Origin: Aricia agestis
Taxonomy: Eukaryota > Arthropoda > Insecta > Lepidoptera > Lycaenidae
Direction of reading: 5' to 3'
DNA: 64,000 nt
NCBI RefSeq assembly: GCF_905147365.1
Contig: NC_056428.1
Coordinates: 10,136,001-10,200,000, forward strand
Shown piece after piece: positions 1 through 11,035 of the stretch. Numbering within the stretch: position 1 is the first letter of the stretch; each line of letters starts with the position of its first letter. The position numbers and the translations under genes were made by a program. Below the pieces are notes generated by a model. That model did no database searches. It was given only the letters and a program-made list of their open reading frames with translations, and was not told the DNA's origin.

Positions 1-250
1 ATTACTTAATTGTAATTAATTCAAAATTTTGACATAAGCCCCACACATTATCTGTCAAACTCTTCATTAAATTGAAGGTTAATCATAATTAAATGTCTTT
101 TTGCCGCACTCAGAGTGGAACATCAATTACTTAATTGTAATTAATTCAAAATTTTGACATAAGCCCCATACATTATCTGTCAAACTCTTCATTAAATCAA
201 AGGTTAATCGTAATTAAATGTCTCTGAGTACGGCGGTCTGAGTACGGCGG
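1..250. repeat. Edge repeat: tandem inverted-repeat MITE, 1 full and 1 partial unit
   Basis: Positions 1-101 and 126-225 are near-identical direct copies with a period of 125 bp. The complete unit runs from the left terminus GCCGCACTCAGAG (103-115) to the inverted terminus CTCTGAGTACGGCGG (222-236), and that right terminus is partly duplicated at 237-250. A related copy containing the same core on the opposite strand lies at 63090-63265, and a terminus-only fragment at about 4288-4310. No coding capacity. The superfamily is not assigned because the target duplication is unclear. Confidence 0.7.
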
Positions 251-928
251 TTAGAGACCTATAATGATTAAACTTCAATTTAACGAAAAGTTTGATAGTT
301 AATACTTAATGTATTGACTATTGGGTTTATACTACGAATAATAAATGTCAGGGTTTATATCATAAACTCATAAATCATAATCTTCATTTAATTACAGCTA
401 TCACTTATAAGTATTTTCGTCTCTGACGTCTGAGTACTGTTGCTATTGTTTAATTTGTAAGTATGTTAAATTATATAATACCATAAGAAAATCAATTTTT
501 TAGTTGAATTGAAATATCCATCTCGGGAAACATTCATTACATTAGATACAACGAACACAATGAAACGAAAAAATACCTGTTGATATTCAGACAAAGAGTT
601 TTTATGTGATTGCGTCCACAAAATGTATGAAAATAAAGGTATTCTTCGCAAAGAATTTAGGAGCACTAGACTTTTTCAATTCCAACCTTTTATATTAAAA
701 GCGACGTTCATTCCAAAACTAGGCAAAGCCTAGCCACTGGAATAAAGAACACGGAAACATCCTATAAATTTCGAGTAAGGAAGCGAAATGTTTTATTCAA
801 ATTTATTATTCAATTTACATTTGGTAGGTTCTCTACCTCGGGATTTTATATTAATTTTATTGCACAGTAAATATAGGTCAGTTCTGATAACTTCGTTTTA
901 TATTTAGTTTATTTGATATAATATTATA

Positions 929-1163
929 CAGGATGTAACAAAACTTAGTGATAATACCCTAGAGTTAAGTGTGTGTATTTGTCCTTTAAATAGGGTTTTC
1001 TATGAAATGGCAAAGTTTTGAATGAGCAAAATCATGACGCTTTCCCATTCATATAAAATATTGCTCTTTCCGCGCTGCTACTTTCACGGTGAACTCTATA
1101 TTATAAGGGGCACATACACACTCTAAACTCTAAAGTATTATCACTTTGTTTTGTCATACCCTG
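929..1163. mobile_element. MITE A copy 1 (CAGGRTGTAAC termini)
   Basis: The left end reads CAGGATGTAACAAAACTTAG and the right end is its imperfect inverse (TATTATCACTTTG through ATACCCTG). The centre contains a weak inverted repeat around the GCGCTGCTACTTTCAC motif shared by all four copies. It is non-coding. The same family occurs at 3017-3287, 20433-20651 and 46516-46733. Confidence 0.75.
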
Positions 1164-1199
1164 AATATTCGATTAACGTATTGCGCAATTTCTAGTGTG

Positions 1200-1383
1200 C
1201 AGCGGGGCTAAAATGGTCACATTTAGCAATTCCTCTCAATCAATTCCGCAAATGAATTGTCAAAACTGTCAAACTGACAAATGTCAAATTTACTAATTTG
1301 ACATTTGTCAGTTTGACAGTAATATAATGATAATATAATGATTCCTAATATGATTCTTCAAAGCGACCATTTTAGCCCCGCTG
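1200..1383. mobile_element. TIR element with internal 25-bp perfect hairpin
   Basis: Terminal inverted repeats CAGCGGGGCTAAAATGGTC (1200-1218) and GACCATTTTAGCCCCGCTG (1365-1383) bound a 184-bp non-coding element. Inside, 1266-1290 and 1295-1319 are perfect 25-bp inverted arms with a 4-nt loop, built on the word TGACA. No convincing target duplication flanks it, so the superfamily is open. Confidence 0.75.
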
Positions 1384-1515
1384 ATATAGATGTATCCAAT
1401 ATCATGTTTACTATGTTATTAACATGTTATTAAGTAGCTCGTGTCACGGATATAGTAGCTTCAGTCTTCACTAATCACGAGTAATCGCCTTATAAATAGA
1501 CATAATATTATATTA

Positions 1516-1705
1516 CTAAGGTTCACTCGGTGTAACTGGGCGGTAGCGGTCATTGACTCTCTGTCAAAAACTTGTCATTTTCTATATACACCGCGATTGA
1601 CATAAGGTGTCAGATGTTGTCAATCGCAGCTTTGTATAGAAAATGACAAGTTTTTGACAGAGAGTCAATGACCGCTACCGCCAAGTTACGCCGAGTGAAC
1701 CTTAG
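1516..1705. mobile_element. Foldback MITE flanked by TTA, Harbinger-like
   Basis: The ends CTAAGGTTCACTCGG and CCGAGTGAACCTTAG start long inverted arms of about 80 bp that include the shared blocks GCGGTAGCGGTCATTGAC and TGACAAGTTTTTGACAGAG. A direct TTA lies on both sides (1513-1515 and 1706-1708), matching the 3-bp TWA target duplication known for PIF/Harbinger elements. Non-coding, 190 bp. Confidence 0.75.
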
Positions 1706-2174
1706 TTATCTTGTTTGCTAACTTCGAACGCGGTCGCTTGCGTTTAGAATTTAGCTCAGCACATCTTTGCATATCTAAAACAGGATGTGTTTAGTTTCAC
1801 TTTAATAATATGTGGTTTCCTAGCTTCACTGTGGTTGTGGTGTGAAAGTAACCTATTTGCGTTTAACAATAAAATTATATGGGGTGAACTGTAAAAGAAA
1901 TCTCTATATTATCCCATGGAATCATAATTATTGATAGATTGTTACTTAAGTTAAACATAAAAGTGAAACTCTGTCTGCGTGTCTTTTCATACCTTAACTT
2001 CTAAAGCGATTCTGATAAAATTTGGCATAATTATTTTTTGAGCCCGGGTAAACTACCGAATAGATTTTCTAGAAAATGTTTGGTTTCTGAGCAAAACATG
2101 TTCAATATGGGCAGCAATATCCAATTATTGTGGTGGTGGTTGTTCCTAAGAAATGCGAATTAGAATCCATACTA
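1706..2174. other. Unassigned DNA with a degenerate Helitron-like patch
   Basis: No gene or complete element seen. About 1958-2055 resembles the interior of Helitron family H1 (CTGTCTGCGTGTC, then GATTCTGATAAAATTTGGCAT and GAGCCCGGG) but is heavily diverged. Confidence 0.4.
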
Positions 2175-2380
2175 TCCATACTAATATTATAAATGCAAAA
2201 GTGTGTCTGTCTGTCTGTTACCTCTTCACGCCCAAACCGCTGAACCGATTTTGCTGAAATTTGGCATGGAGATACCTCGAGTCCCGGGAAAGGACATAGG
2301 ATACTTTTTGTCCCGGAAAAATGGACGGTTCCCGCGCGGTAAACGAGTTTTGGCGCAACGGAGTTGCGGGTGTTATCTAG
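2175..2380 (+). mobile_element. Non-autonomous Helitron, family H1, complete
   Basis: It starts TC after an A (A/TCCATACTAATATT) and ends CTAG before a T. About 11 nt before that end is the hairpin CGCAAC-GGA-GTTGCG. TC start, 3' hairpin, CTAG end and insertion between A and T are the accepted Helitron hallmarks. It has the CTGT microsatellite-like tract at 2207-2219 and no coding capacity at 206 bp. An open frame through it is incidental. This is the best-preserved H1 copy here and serves as reference for the fragments listed below. Confidence 0.85.
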
Positions 2381-3016
2381 TGTTAAATATGTAGTATGGA
2401 GTTTACGGTCTCACTAATTGCCACTATCTGTTAGTGGCGTAGCGAGACTTTAGGGGGTCCATATCAAATATTTTTGGTTACATACACCAACTGACTTTTT
2501 GTTTCAATAAGGCTGACTTGGGATACTACCTAATTCTTTTTAATGAGGAGAAGACAACAATGCGCATTGCACAATACACAATGTACAGTGGTACTCGTAG
2601 CAAGCGCGAGTAGCAAGCCAGCCAACATTTTTCAGTATCAGTTGGTTTTAAAACGATTGCGAATGTTTTTGTTAAAATATATATTTTCTGAGACTACTAC
2701 ACTCCCAAGTCCCAACGGATTTTTTATTAGGTCGATACTCGGTGCAGTGGCCCCGTATAATTGCTACGCTGCTACAGCGGTAGCTACGCCTCTGCTATCG
2801 GCCCACTCGGACTTTCTCCGAGTTTTTATCTCGACAGATTTCTTTTAATACAATTATGGGTAGGGCACCAAAACACATTTATTCCGTATTTTTACGTAAC
2901 TCAAGCGACATATCGATTTCTTAAAGGGAATTTCTTTTCATGCGTAATACTTGAATACGTAATAGGTATCTTGTTTGGAGTTGTTATCTCTATGTTTCAC
3001 GATTTGGTGCTGTATA
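2381..3016. other. Unassigned DNA
   Basis: Two overlapping open frames of 92-101 codons occur (2543-2848, 2761-3039). Neither shows a recognisable domain and the second runs into MITE A, so I do not call them genes. Confidence 0.4.
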
Positions 3017-3287
3017 CAAGATGTAACAATACTAAGTGATAGTATGTTAATTTAGGGTGTGTATGTGTTCCTTGTAGAGAGTTCACTGTGTGAAAGTAGC
3101 AGCGCTGAAAGACAAAAATTTTTTACACTTTCGTATGGGCAAGCGCTCCAGCGATACGAGTTTCCCCATACAAAAGTGAAAAAAAATCGTCGATCAGCGC
3201 TGCTACTTTCACAATGAACTCTCTACAGTGGACACGTGCACACCCTAAAGTATTATCACTTACAGTTTTGACTTTTGTTACACCCTG
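3017..3287. mobile_element. MITE A copy 2, with strong central hairpin
   Basis: Ends CAAGATGTAACA and TGTTACACCCTG. The centre (about 3085-3225) folds on itself: GTGAAAGTAGCAGCGCTGA pairs with TCAGCGCTGCTACTTTCAC, and an inner pair uses TTTCGTATGGG and CCCCATACAAAAG. This is the clearest copy of the hairpin core. Non-coding. Confidence 0.8.
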
Positions 3288-5116
3288 TATGATTTAATAT
3301 AATAGGGTATACTTGTTACAGATATACTTAGCTTAATATAATAATGCGTTAGTCCTTAGAGTGTTTAGAAACAGGAAGTCGTAATTTTTAAGTAGACTGG
3401 AGCGAAAAAACATAAAAATGTTTAAACTTCTCGAACAAATGTAATTGCTTTGTTGTTTGTTTCAAATTTAATTATGTATTTGATACCCTAAGTAATTGCT
3501 TTTAAATGATTTCAAGGCATGGAATTACTTTAATTTAAATTACTTTGTAACCTTGTAACTTGTAAGACAAAACCTTCAGATCAGTTTCGATAGGAACAGT
3601 TTTTTTTTATGTTGCAGGTTCTATTGTGTTTAACCTTTACACTAACAATGACCATAATATTTAAATCCTCTGCACAAATACGCCGCCGGCTGCAACACAT
3701 TAATTCGAATATTTGTTAAATGCCTAATAGAAAACCGGTGTGTAAATAACATTTTAACTGGAGGACCAAGAAACAATCGCTCACGTCTATGTCATACTGA
3801 TCTGCAAGCCATTATCATTTTATTAAAGAGACTCAAATTAACATCATAGCTTCATCTAAAAAGGTTCAGCGGTTTAAGCGAGACAGACTGAAACTCTTAC
3901 TGTATTTATTAGTATAGATTTACCATCTAAGGTTGCATATTATGCAGCCTCAATAAATTGAATTGTATTTACAGCGTGCATTGGCCAGCGATAACTGACT
4001 GTTTACGGACACAGGGGAGAACAAACCTAAGACGTCCCAAGAGCTTCTAAGGGCTTCTCGATCGCACAAAGTGTTGCTATAAAATTGTTAACTGAATACT
4101 CTAGGCCTAAGTGCATTTTTCTAGGTTAAAGTTTGTCGTGGAAATGTTTTCTCTCTCGTTTTTGGGGTATACGAAGAAGAAATTGTTGAAAAGTAGATGT
4201 TTTGATATTTTATGAGAATATCAATTTGTAGTTTATTGGATCTGAATTAGGGTATAAATTATAATCTCGTCCTTCTTGTCGCTTACGGCCGCACTCAAAG
4301 ACATTTGATATTATTAACTTTTATAGTGTACTTAAGAAGTATCTTATATAAAAAAGTTCATCAAATAAAAGTACAGTAAGTAATCATAAAAGGTCTCCTA
4401 GATTGTCCGTTAAAGGTACTTCTTATTGATGGTTAAGATCAAGTTACTATTTAACCTAGTTGGTGGTTACTGATTCCTCAACCTTATCAACCGGTAACCT
4501 AGTTGTGCACTCGATAACCTTGCGTCGTGAGCGCCCCTGGCGGCGTTTCCGGTAAACGTTACTAAAGCCCAAACATTAGGAAACTATTGCACATTACTTT
4601 TATTGGTAACGGTTATTAATCTCGTTAACGATTCGTGCTTTGTTGATTTGTTAATGGGTTTTAACAAGTATTTATTGACACTCGGTTTTGGCGTGGCTTC
4701 GCTTGCGTTATATCTCCAACAGATTAACTATAGTCTGTTGGATAGTATTATAGTGAATCAAAAATGAAATCATAATAATATTCCGATAGTTAAAAAAAAT
4801 AAACTGTTTTTTATTCAAATTTCTTAAAAAATTACCTACCAATATTTTGTAATTTTTGAGAATGTGAAACCACAAACAGACATACCTACCTGGTCTCTAT
4901 ATATTTTGTATAGGCGTGTTATAAAAAGTTTTGAAATATAAATCAGGTTCGCGTGCGACTGTGCGAAATGTTGCCAGAATTTATTGCAAATTCATGCAAT
5001 AAGTTGCCAAAATGTTATCACAATTAAATTATTTGGCATCCAATTTGATTACTGAAAGTGGAGCAAGTGGAAAAATATGTAAATTACCGTCGGAAAGTGA
5101 ATGTTTAATAATACTT
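3288..5116. other. Unassigned AT-rich DNA
   Basis: No supported gene or complete repeat. A terminus of the edge repeat (GGCCGCACTCAAAGAC) is at about 4288-4303. The stretch 4530-4555 is locally GC-rich without a recognisable motif. Confidence 0.4.
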
Positions 5117-5460
5117 TGTTTCTATTATCCGCGATTTCGTCCGCGTCAACAAAATGTAAAATACATAGGTAAAAAATAAAAAAGTAAAAAAATATCATCC
5201 TCCTTTTTGGAAGTCGGTTAAAAAGTAGCCTAAGTTACTCCATATTACATCAGCTATCTGCCAATAAAAGTCCCGTCAAAATCGGTCCAGCCATTTCGGA
5301 GATTAGCCGGAACAAACAGACAGACATATAGACAGACAAAAATTCTAAAAATTGTTATTTTGGTGTAAGTACCGTCTAAATATTCATATGCATGTAGTAA
5401 AAAACGGTTATTTTGATATTACAAACAGACACTCCAATTTTATTTATATGTAGGTATAGA
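5117..5460 (-). mobile_element. Non-autonomous Helitron, family H3
   Basis: Read on the minus strand, it begins TC at 5460 (ATACCTACATATAAATAAAA), carries the GTCTGTTTGT tract, and ends near 5117 with the hairpin region GCGGACGAAATCGCGG. The terminal CTAG is decayed. It aligns along its length with the copies at 9685-10024 and 21130-21498. The stretch at 5207-5225 (TTTGGAAGTCGGTTAAAAAG) is shared with repeat R6. Non-coding. Confidence 0.75.
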
Positions 5461-6119
5461 TATTGATATATTATAGTATATTGATTGTGGCATTCGAGCT
5501 AAGCGAGATTTTGTCAGAGACGAGAGGAAGGTTTCGACGCTGTACGATGGTTCCTGACAGAAATCAGGATTTTCAAATAATTAACTTGATATTAATTATT
5601 AAAATCACTTTATACTGAATAAATACAAATAGGATCAGATCACACCTAGACTCGAAATTTTAAATGAGCAGTTTAAAATTAATGTTTTACATTTAATCCT
5701 ACAAAATTCAAGATTCAAGTTTGATTCGTGAAAAGTTTGAATTTTTGAAAAAGTTTAATTTCAGTGCAGCGCACAGCATAAGAGTAGTGTAGCATGTAAT
5801 ATTTCGCGAAGTGTATAAAGTTTAACATAGAATAGCTAAAAAAAATGATGGTCCTAAAATTGCATCACCTTTCATCTTTTTTCAGTGTTAACTGAACTTT
5901 TCGAAACGCCATTCCGGAATTGCACAAGCAACCTTTGTCAAGTCATTTGACGGATATAAATAATTCATCATGATGTGACACGGTACTCAGTACCGCCGAC
6001 CGCGGCCCACTTGGCGCTCTCGTTCTGTCCCCTAATATTTGACCTACTTACACATGTCGCAACTAAAACTTACTATAGTACTGTCATGTGCATTTTGCAC
6101 TTCGTGGAATGTACACGAA
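5461..6119. other. Unassigned DNA
   Basis: No gene or complete repeat recognised. A short GC-rich patch at about 5985-6030 (CCGCCGACCGCGGCCCAC) stands out but contains no motif I can name. Confidence 0.4.
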
Positions 6120-6256
6120 ATCAGAGAACTTCATTCCTAGGCAGATGGTAGACCTAAGTAATTTGGTCGAGTTACGTCAAACATTGAGTTGATATGATCC
6201 GAACAAATGACGTTGGTCTGTAAACTGCCTAGGAAGTAGGAATCAACTTCCTGGAT
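6120..6256. mobile_element. MITE B copy 1
   Basis: Left end ATCAGAGAACTTCATTCCTA and right end TAGGAATCAACTTCCTGGAT are imperfect inverses. The interior holds TTTGGTCGAGTTACGTCAAA and AAATGACGTTGGTCTGT, both shared with 10789-10944. Non-coding, 137 bp. Confidence 0.7.
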
Positions 6257-8559
6257 GTTACATATTGTATACCGATCTATTCAGATAACTCGTATTATAG
6301 ATAATGTCGCATTGGCCCGTAATAGAGCTATTAATATGCTTGTAAATTTTAATAAGCATTGCTTGCTAGCTTGAAGCTTCGCAGTGATGGTAGCAATGTT
6401 CTCTATAAAATAATATATCTGTATTGTGTGCTAATTATATTAATCTTTATGTCCGGCCCACAGCCTAGGTCTCTACTATTTGGAAGTTAGAGAAGAAAGT
6501 CACAACATCGCTTTTCTGTAATATTCAAAATTTATCCTATCCTATGCTTATTTGATATTTCTATCTAGGTAATTATTAATAGCTAAATAACATTCATAAG
6601 CTTTAAATTGGCATTTGCCAATAATAAAAGAACATCCAAATACCGTGTAACGTTCACTATATAGATTAGCAATAAAACTTTTTTCTCTCCCCTCACGACC
6701 TACATTCTGCCATCCGAAGGGCGTCAACAAGCTAATAACGACAGTAATATCCACCCCAAATAGTCATAATAGTCGTCAAATACTCGTCCAGACTATTATG
6801 GGGTCGTACGGAAGAATTAAGGTATTATTTACATTATTTACCATCGATTTCCTTTATACGTCATATTAGAACTTCCATCGATTTCCTAGTCTGTAGTCTG
6901 TGCGTCATAATATTAGAACTTTCTCGAATTAACGTTTTGTTATTGATTCAGTAACAATTAAGGTACTGTCGACGCGACGTTTTCTCTTATTAAATATTTG
7001 TTTGAGAATATAGTATTACATACTTGTGAGTTATCCGTGTACGAAAGTGTGTCTGTTTGTTACATCTTCACGTCTAACCTGTACCGATAGGTTATAGATA
7101 TGATTTTTGGTTTGGAACTGGATTGTGCCCTGAACAATGTGTCTGTTCCTAAACCAAAATTTAATGCTTTTAAATTTAGTGCCTTAAGGCCGTCCCCCGA
7201 GCAAACGACCTTGGGGATTTCACTATCTCACCGGCCTCACCTCTACAAAAGTTAGGAACGTTTTCTTGGCGGTAACATACATACCTACATTGTACCTACG
7301 GTTACCGTTTGATAAAATAATATCTCCGAAAACAAACTTGCTAGTTAGTTTTTACAGAAATAAAATGGAGCCAACATGATAAATTATCACAGATATATTA
7401 TAGGAATGTGAAATGTTATACTATTTCTTAAATATTTGAAAGTCTTTGTTCTAAATAACAGGATTTCCATTAGAATAAAATTTATTCTTATAAGAGAAAG
7501 CTAATAAAAGAAATAATATTATACTTTTCACATGATTATAAATCAGTTAAGTATTTTATTAGTTATTACTATTGTGTGTTAATTATACTTTTCACTTTTA
7601 AATTAAATATTTTGTTACCATTTCACCGATATTTAGTGTTATGAATTATTAATTATGAATGAACGAATGATAAATAATTATTATTAATAGTAATTTTTTT
7701 CAAATGCTATTCATTTGAAAAAATTTACTATTCTAAATAATTCTATAAATACCTATCTAAAGTTATACAAATTGAATAGATATAGTTATTGCACCTTGAT
7801 TTTTGAATAAAATGAAGTTATTCTAAGAGTCGATACCATCTCTTTTAATCTAATGCTTCTTAATCTTTTCATAAACAACCCATACAAATAAAGAAAGTAA
7901 TCTTTTCATCCTGCATTAACAGCAAAATACACTTTGGGGAGATAAATAAATTTTATTGGCTTCAATAGCCATCATTACACTTTTATTACTATTTTTATTG
8001 TTATTATGTCAATTCAATTATAGTAAACGAAAAGTGACTAATACTATGATATGGTATATTATGGTATTGAGATAATCAAAATCTGCCCAGTAGTTTAGCT
8101 TAAGTATACAAATCATATCATTTTTTCTTTGTAATATTGGTACCCATACATAAAGAGTTTTATAGGTACAAAAATGTACTCTACGTGCCTGATAAATAAA
8201 TAGTTTCTAAAGTACATTTTTCCAAAGTGCATTTTGTATGAGTTTCTAAAACCTACGTCTCTATTTAAATTATTGCTTTCAAAAGAGTTTGCTCAGTGAA
8301 GATCTAATTGCCTAAAGCAAACGTAGAGCTTTTAAAAGCTATGTCGTTCAAAGGTACAAAGATAGATTCCAATTTAAATATCAAATGGTGGAATGTCTAC
8401 AGAACTTTTCTTTAATTGCTGTCTGTAGCTGTCGGAGCGAGTCGCCATTTCTTATTTCACTTCGGCCATTGTAAGGTCCATCTGAAGGGGTTTTATCATT
8501 ATAAAGGTCTCCTCGTTAGATTATGAATATTGGATAAGCTTGATCGTGAAGCTCTCAAT
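6257..8559. other. Unassigned AT-rich DNA with repeat scraps
   Basis: No gene supported. About 7030-7110 resembles the 5' part of a Helitron (CGAAAGTGTGTCTGTTTGTTAC, loosely). About 7180-7240 shares GAGCAAACGACCTTG with an inverted stretch at 9370-9445, marking a further dispersed repeat. Strongly AT-rich between 7440 and 7900. Confidence 0.4.
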
Positions 8560-8727
8560 GGCTGATTTTAGACTCACGCTGACCGTCGGCGCTGATGGCC
8601 CGAGAAGTATGAAATACTAGGAAGCGCTTTAGAATAACGCGTAGCAGCTAGTCTGCGCTAATATTTCATACATTTCGGTGTCGGCGCCGACGGTCAGCGA
8701 GCGGTCAGCATGAGTCTAAAATCAGCC
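8560..8727. mobile_element. Foldback MITE (GGCTGATTTTAGACTCA termini)
   Basis: Left terminus GGCTGATTTTAGACTCACGC is the near-perfect inverse of GCATGAGTCTAAAATCAGCC at the right. Both arms continue into GCTGACCGTCGGCGC and GCGCCGACGGTCAGC. It is GC-rich compared with its surroundings. 168 bp, non-coding, single copy here. Confidence 0.75.
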
Positions 8728-9543
8728 TAAAGCATGCTCAATAGACTTCGATCGTAACCGAATGTAAGTATGCGTCTTTCTTGTCAATTTACAAACGGCA
8801 AACACTTTAATTCATTTTATACTACTCGGAAACTATTATTAATTTATTATTTTTATTAAATTACACGTACTTATGGGATACCTTAAGTATTAAGTAATAA
8901 AACGTACCCAAAAATGATTATTACTAGGTAGTATATCGTATCACGTATGTCACGTTAAATACGTAAAATTACGTTAACGTTTTGTTGTAAATTTAATGTT
9001 ATTAAGACGCTCCAACTGCGGAGATGCCGTAATTTACCGTTTTTAGATCCTTATTAACTCATAATTTGGAAGCTACAAAATAATAATAATAAAAATACAG
9101 CAATAATCTTCAGTAACTATATGAACGTTTCTTTCGTCGTTATTAATTTCCTATTTTTGTGTTTTACACTCATGACATCAGCTTCCAAATATAATACCAA
9201 TTTATTTAAATTCAAGCATAGATTGAGTATCTCCCTGGTATTTACGAATACGGTTACCTATTTGAAGCACACGCCAATAAATCGACAATTTCATTAACTA
9301 GTTTAACTACATACTAGACGTTTGAAATTTTTAGGTCAATTTTGAACTAAGGTAAGTAAAAAAAATAGGATTTTGGTGCCATCTCGGTAAAGCGGCAAAT
9401 GAACGGTCAAGGTCGTTTGTTCAGGGGATGACCTTAACTTTTATGGCAGAATCAAATAATGCTTCATTAAAAAAAAAAACTTAAGTAAGATCAGTAATAA
9501 TAATTACTAGAGCAATTAAAACGTATGACAACCTTGGGTTTTA
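8728..9543. other. Unassigned DNA with a repeat shared with 7.2 kb
   Basis: About 9370-9445 is the inverse of the motif at 7180-7240 (GAACAAACGACCTTG on the minus strand). Otherwise nothing recognised. Confidence 0.35.
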
Positions 9544-9655
9544 TCGATATATTATTAATATAATGCGAAAGTACGTGAGAGAAAAACTTTGGATCCCTTT
9601 TGACGAAAAATGCAAAAACGTAGGTGAATGTAATTTTGCATAGTTGCTCGATGTT
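9544..9655 (+). mobile_element. Helitron family H4, 5' end
   Basis: Begins TC after A (A/TCGATATATTATTAATATAA) and continues AAAACTTTGGATCCC, ACGAAAAATGC, ACGTAGGTGAATG, matching the 5' end of the H4 copy on the minus strand at 14581-15419. The matching H4 3' end in the same orientation is at 11600-11702, so this may be the left end of one long Helitron filled with later insertions. Confidence 0.65.
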
Positions 9656-9684
9656 CAGTTTTGAGCTATTAAATATATATAATA

Positions 9685-10024
9685 CTAGCTGTTACCCGCG
9701 ATTTCGTCCACGTCAACAAAATGTAAAATACATAGGTAAAAAATAAAAAAGTAAAAATATGTCCTCCTCCTATTTGGATGTCGGTTAAAAAGTAGCCTAG
9801 TTACTCCTTATTACATCAGCAGATAGCCAATGAAAGTTCCGTCAAAATCGGTCCAGCCATTTCGGAGATTAGCCGGAACAAACAGACAGACATACAGACA
9901 GACAAAAATTCTAAATATTGTAAGAGATGAAATAGAGTACCGTCTAAATATTCATATGCATGTAGAAAAAAACGGTTATTTTAATGATACAAACAGACAC
10001 TCCAATTTTATTTATATGTATAGA
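9685..10024 (-). mobile_element. Non-autonomous Helitron, family H3, complete
   Basis: On the minus strand it starts TC at 10024, carries the CTGTCTGTATGTC tract near 9890 and ends GGTAACAG-CTAG at 9685. The 3' hairpin is CGTGGACGAAATCGCGGG. 340 bp, with no coding potential beyond chance frames. Confidence 0.8.
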
Positions 10025-10288
10025 TTAATAAAATATGTCAAATTTTGTAATGTGACATAATATAGGAGTTATTGGCAAAACTTTTTGTTACGTAAAGCTA
10101 TTTTTTTATAGTTTTAAAACGGACGGATCGCCATTAAGAAATGAGTGAAGCACCCTTAATAAGCCCAGGCGATCATATGTACACATCTTGCACAAACACT
10201 AGCACTGTAATAAGCCGATCGTACCGCCATTACGCAATTAGACTGCATCGCGGTGACACATCTTTGTCATTCATAAATAAAAATAAAT
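10025..10288 (+). promoter_or_regulatory. Possible 5' region of the THAP-like exon
   Basis: The 260 bp upstream of the ATG at 10289 are less AT-rich than their surroundings and contain GCCGATCGTACCGCC and GCATCGCGGTGAC. No TATA box or initiator is convincing. The call rests mainly on position. Confidence 0.2.
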
Positions 10289-10366
10289 ATGCCATCTTGT
10301 GTTGTAAAATGGTGCAAGAACAATACAACCTTACACAAAAAACATCAAGGAATAATATTTCATAGG
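10289..10366 (+). pseudogene. THAP-like zinc-finger N terminus, single exon or captured fragment
   Basis: ATG at 10289 opens a 26-codon frame that starts MPSCVVKWCKNN and ends GIIFHR before a TAA. Cys4 and Cys9 (C-x4-C) followed by FHR is the usual opening of a THAP DNA-binding domain (C2CH zinc finger, found in host regulators and in P-element transposases). The sequence at the end is CATAG/GTAAGA, a good splice donor, so the TAA would lie in an intron. I found no exon nearby giving the rest of the domain (the C-x2-H pair and AVPTF-like end). It may be a true first exon, a dead relict, or a fragment carried by the H4 Helitron whose ends lie at 9544 and 11702. Confidence 0.45.
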
Positions 10367-10586
10367 TAAGATAACATATTTTTAAAGTATTTTGATAAAA
10401 TAATGTAAATATTAATTCAACTTCGACAGGTCAGTAATGTCCATAACAAAGTGGGGAAATTTTCCCCAAACCGGGGAAAATTTTAAATTATTTTTAAATA
10501 ATCAAATAATTAAATTTATTGTCTTTTATTAGTGTCATGTAAGTATTTAGCATACTATTGACCAGTAATTAGGCAGGAATACAATA

Positions 10587-10994
10587 ATAGGGGTGTAGAC
10601 AGTAAACGAAATCTAATACAAATTATTGTTTTTTTGAGAGTTTGTATTATAGAATTACCGAAAATGGACATATTTTACTTAATAACTTTATAATATTTTT
10701 TATATTTAATAAGTGATTTTTTTTATTGAAATAAGAGTGTATTTATTTTTTATACATATTTTTAGGTGTAACAAAATACTTATGTACTATCAGAGAAGTT
10801 GATTCCTATGCAAATCGGGGACATAAGTAGTTTGGTTGCGTTACGTCAAACCCAGCCGACAGATCACAATTAACATTGAATTGACATAAGTATTCGACCA
10901 AATAACGTTGGTCTGTCAGTTGCATAGGAATCAACTTCCTTGATGGTACATCTGTAAAATAAATATATTTCCTAAAAATAGTCTACACCCCTAT
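10587..10994. mobile_element. TIR element interrupted by MITE B
   Basis: ATAGGGGTGTAGAC (10587-10600) and GTCTACACCCCTAT (10981-10994) are perfect 14-bp inverted termini. The body is very AT-rich and is interrupted by MITE B at 10789-10944, so about 250 bp belong to the outer element. If the termini start at GGGG, the flanks on both sides are TA, which would suit a Tc1/mariner-type element. Confidence 0.6.
10789..10944. mobile_element. MITE B copy 2, best copy
   Basis: Termini ATCAGAGAAGTTGATTCC and GGAATCAACTTCCTTGAT, extended by TATGCA/TGCATA. The interior has TTACGTCAAACCCAGCCGAC and CGACCAAATAACGTTGG. Other copies or pieces lie at 6120-6256, 45418-45489 and 61069-61306. Nested in the TIR element 10587-10994. 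Confidence 0.75.
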
Positions 10995-11035
10995 TAATTT
11001 CTTAATTTACAAAAGTGGATATAACTGTTGTTTGA

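Noticed and set aside
2543..3039. Two overlapping frames of 101 and 92 codons
   Set aside because: No domain, odd composition, and the second enters MITE A.
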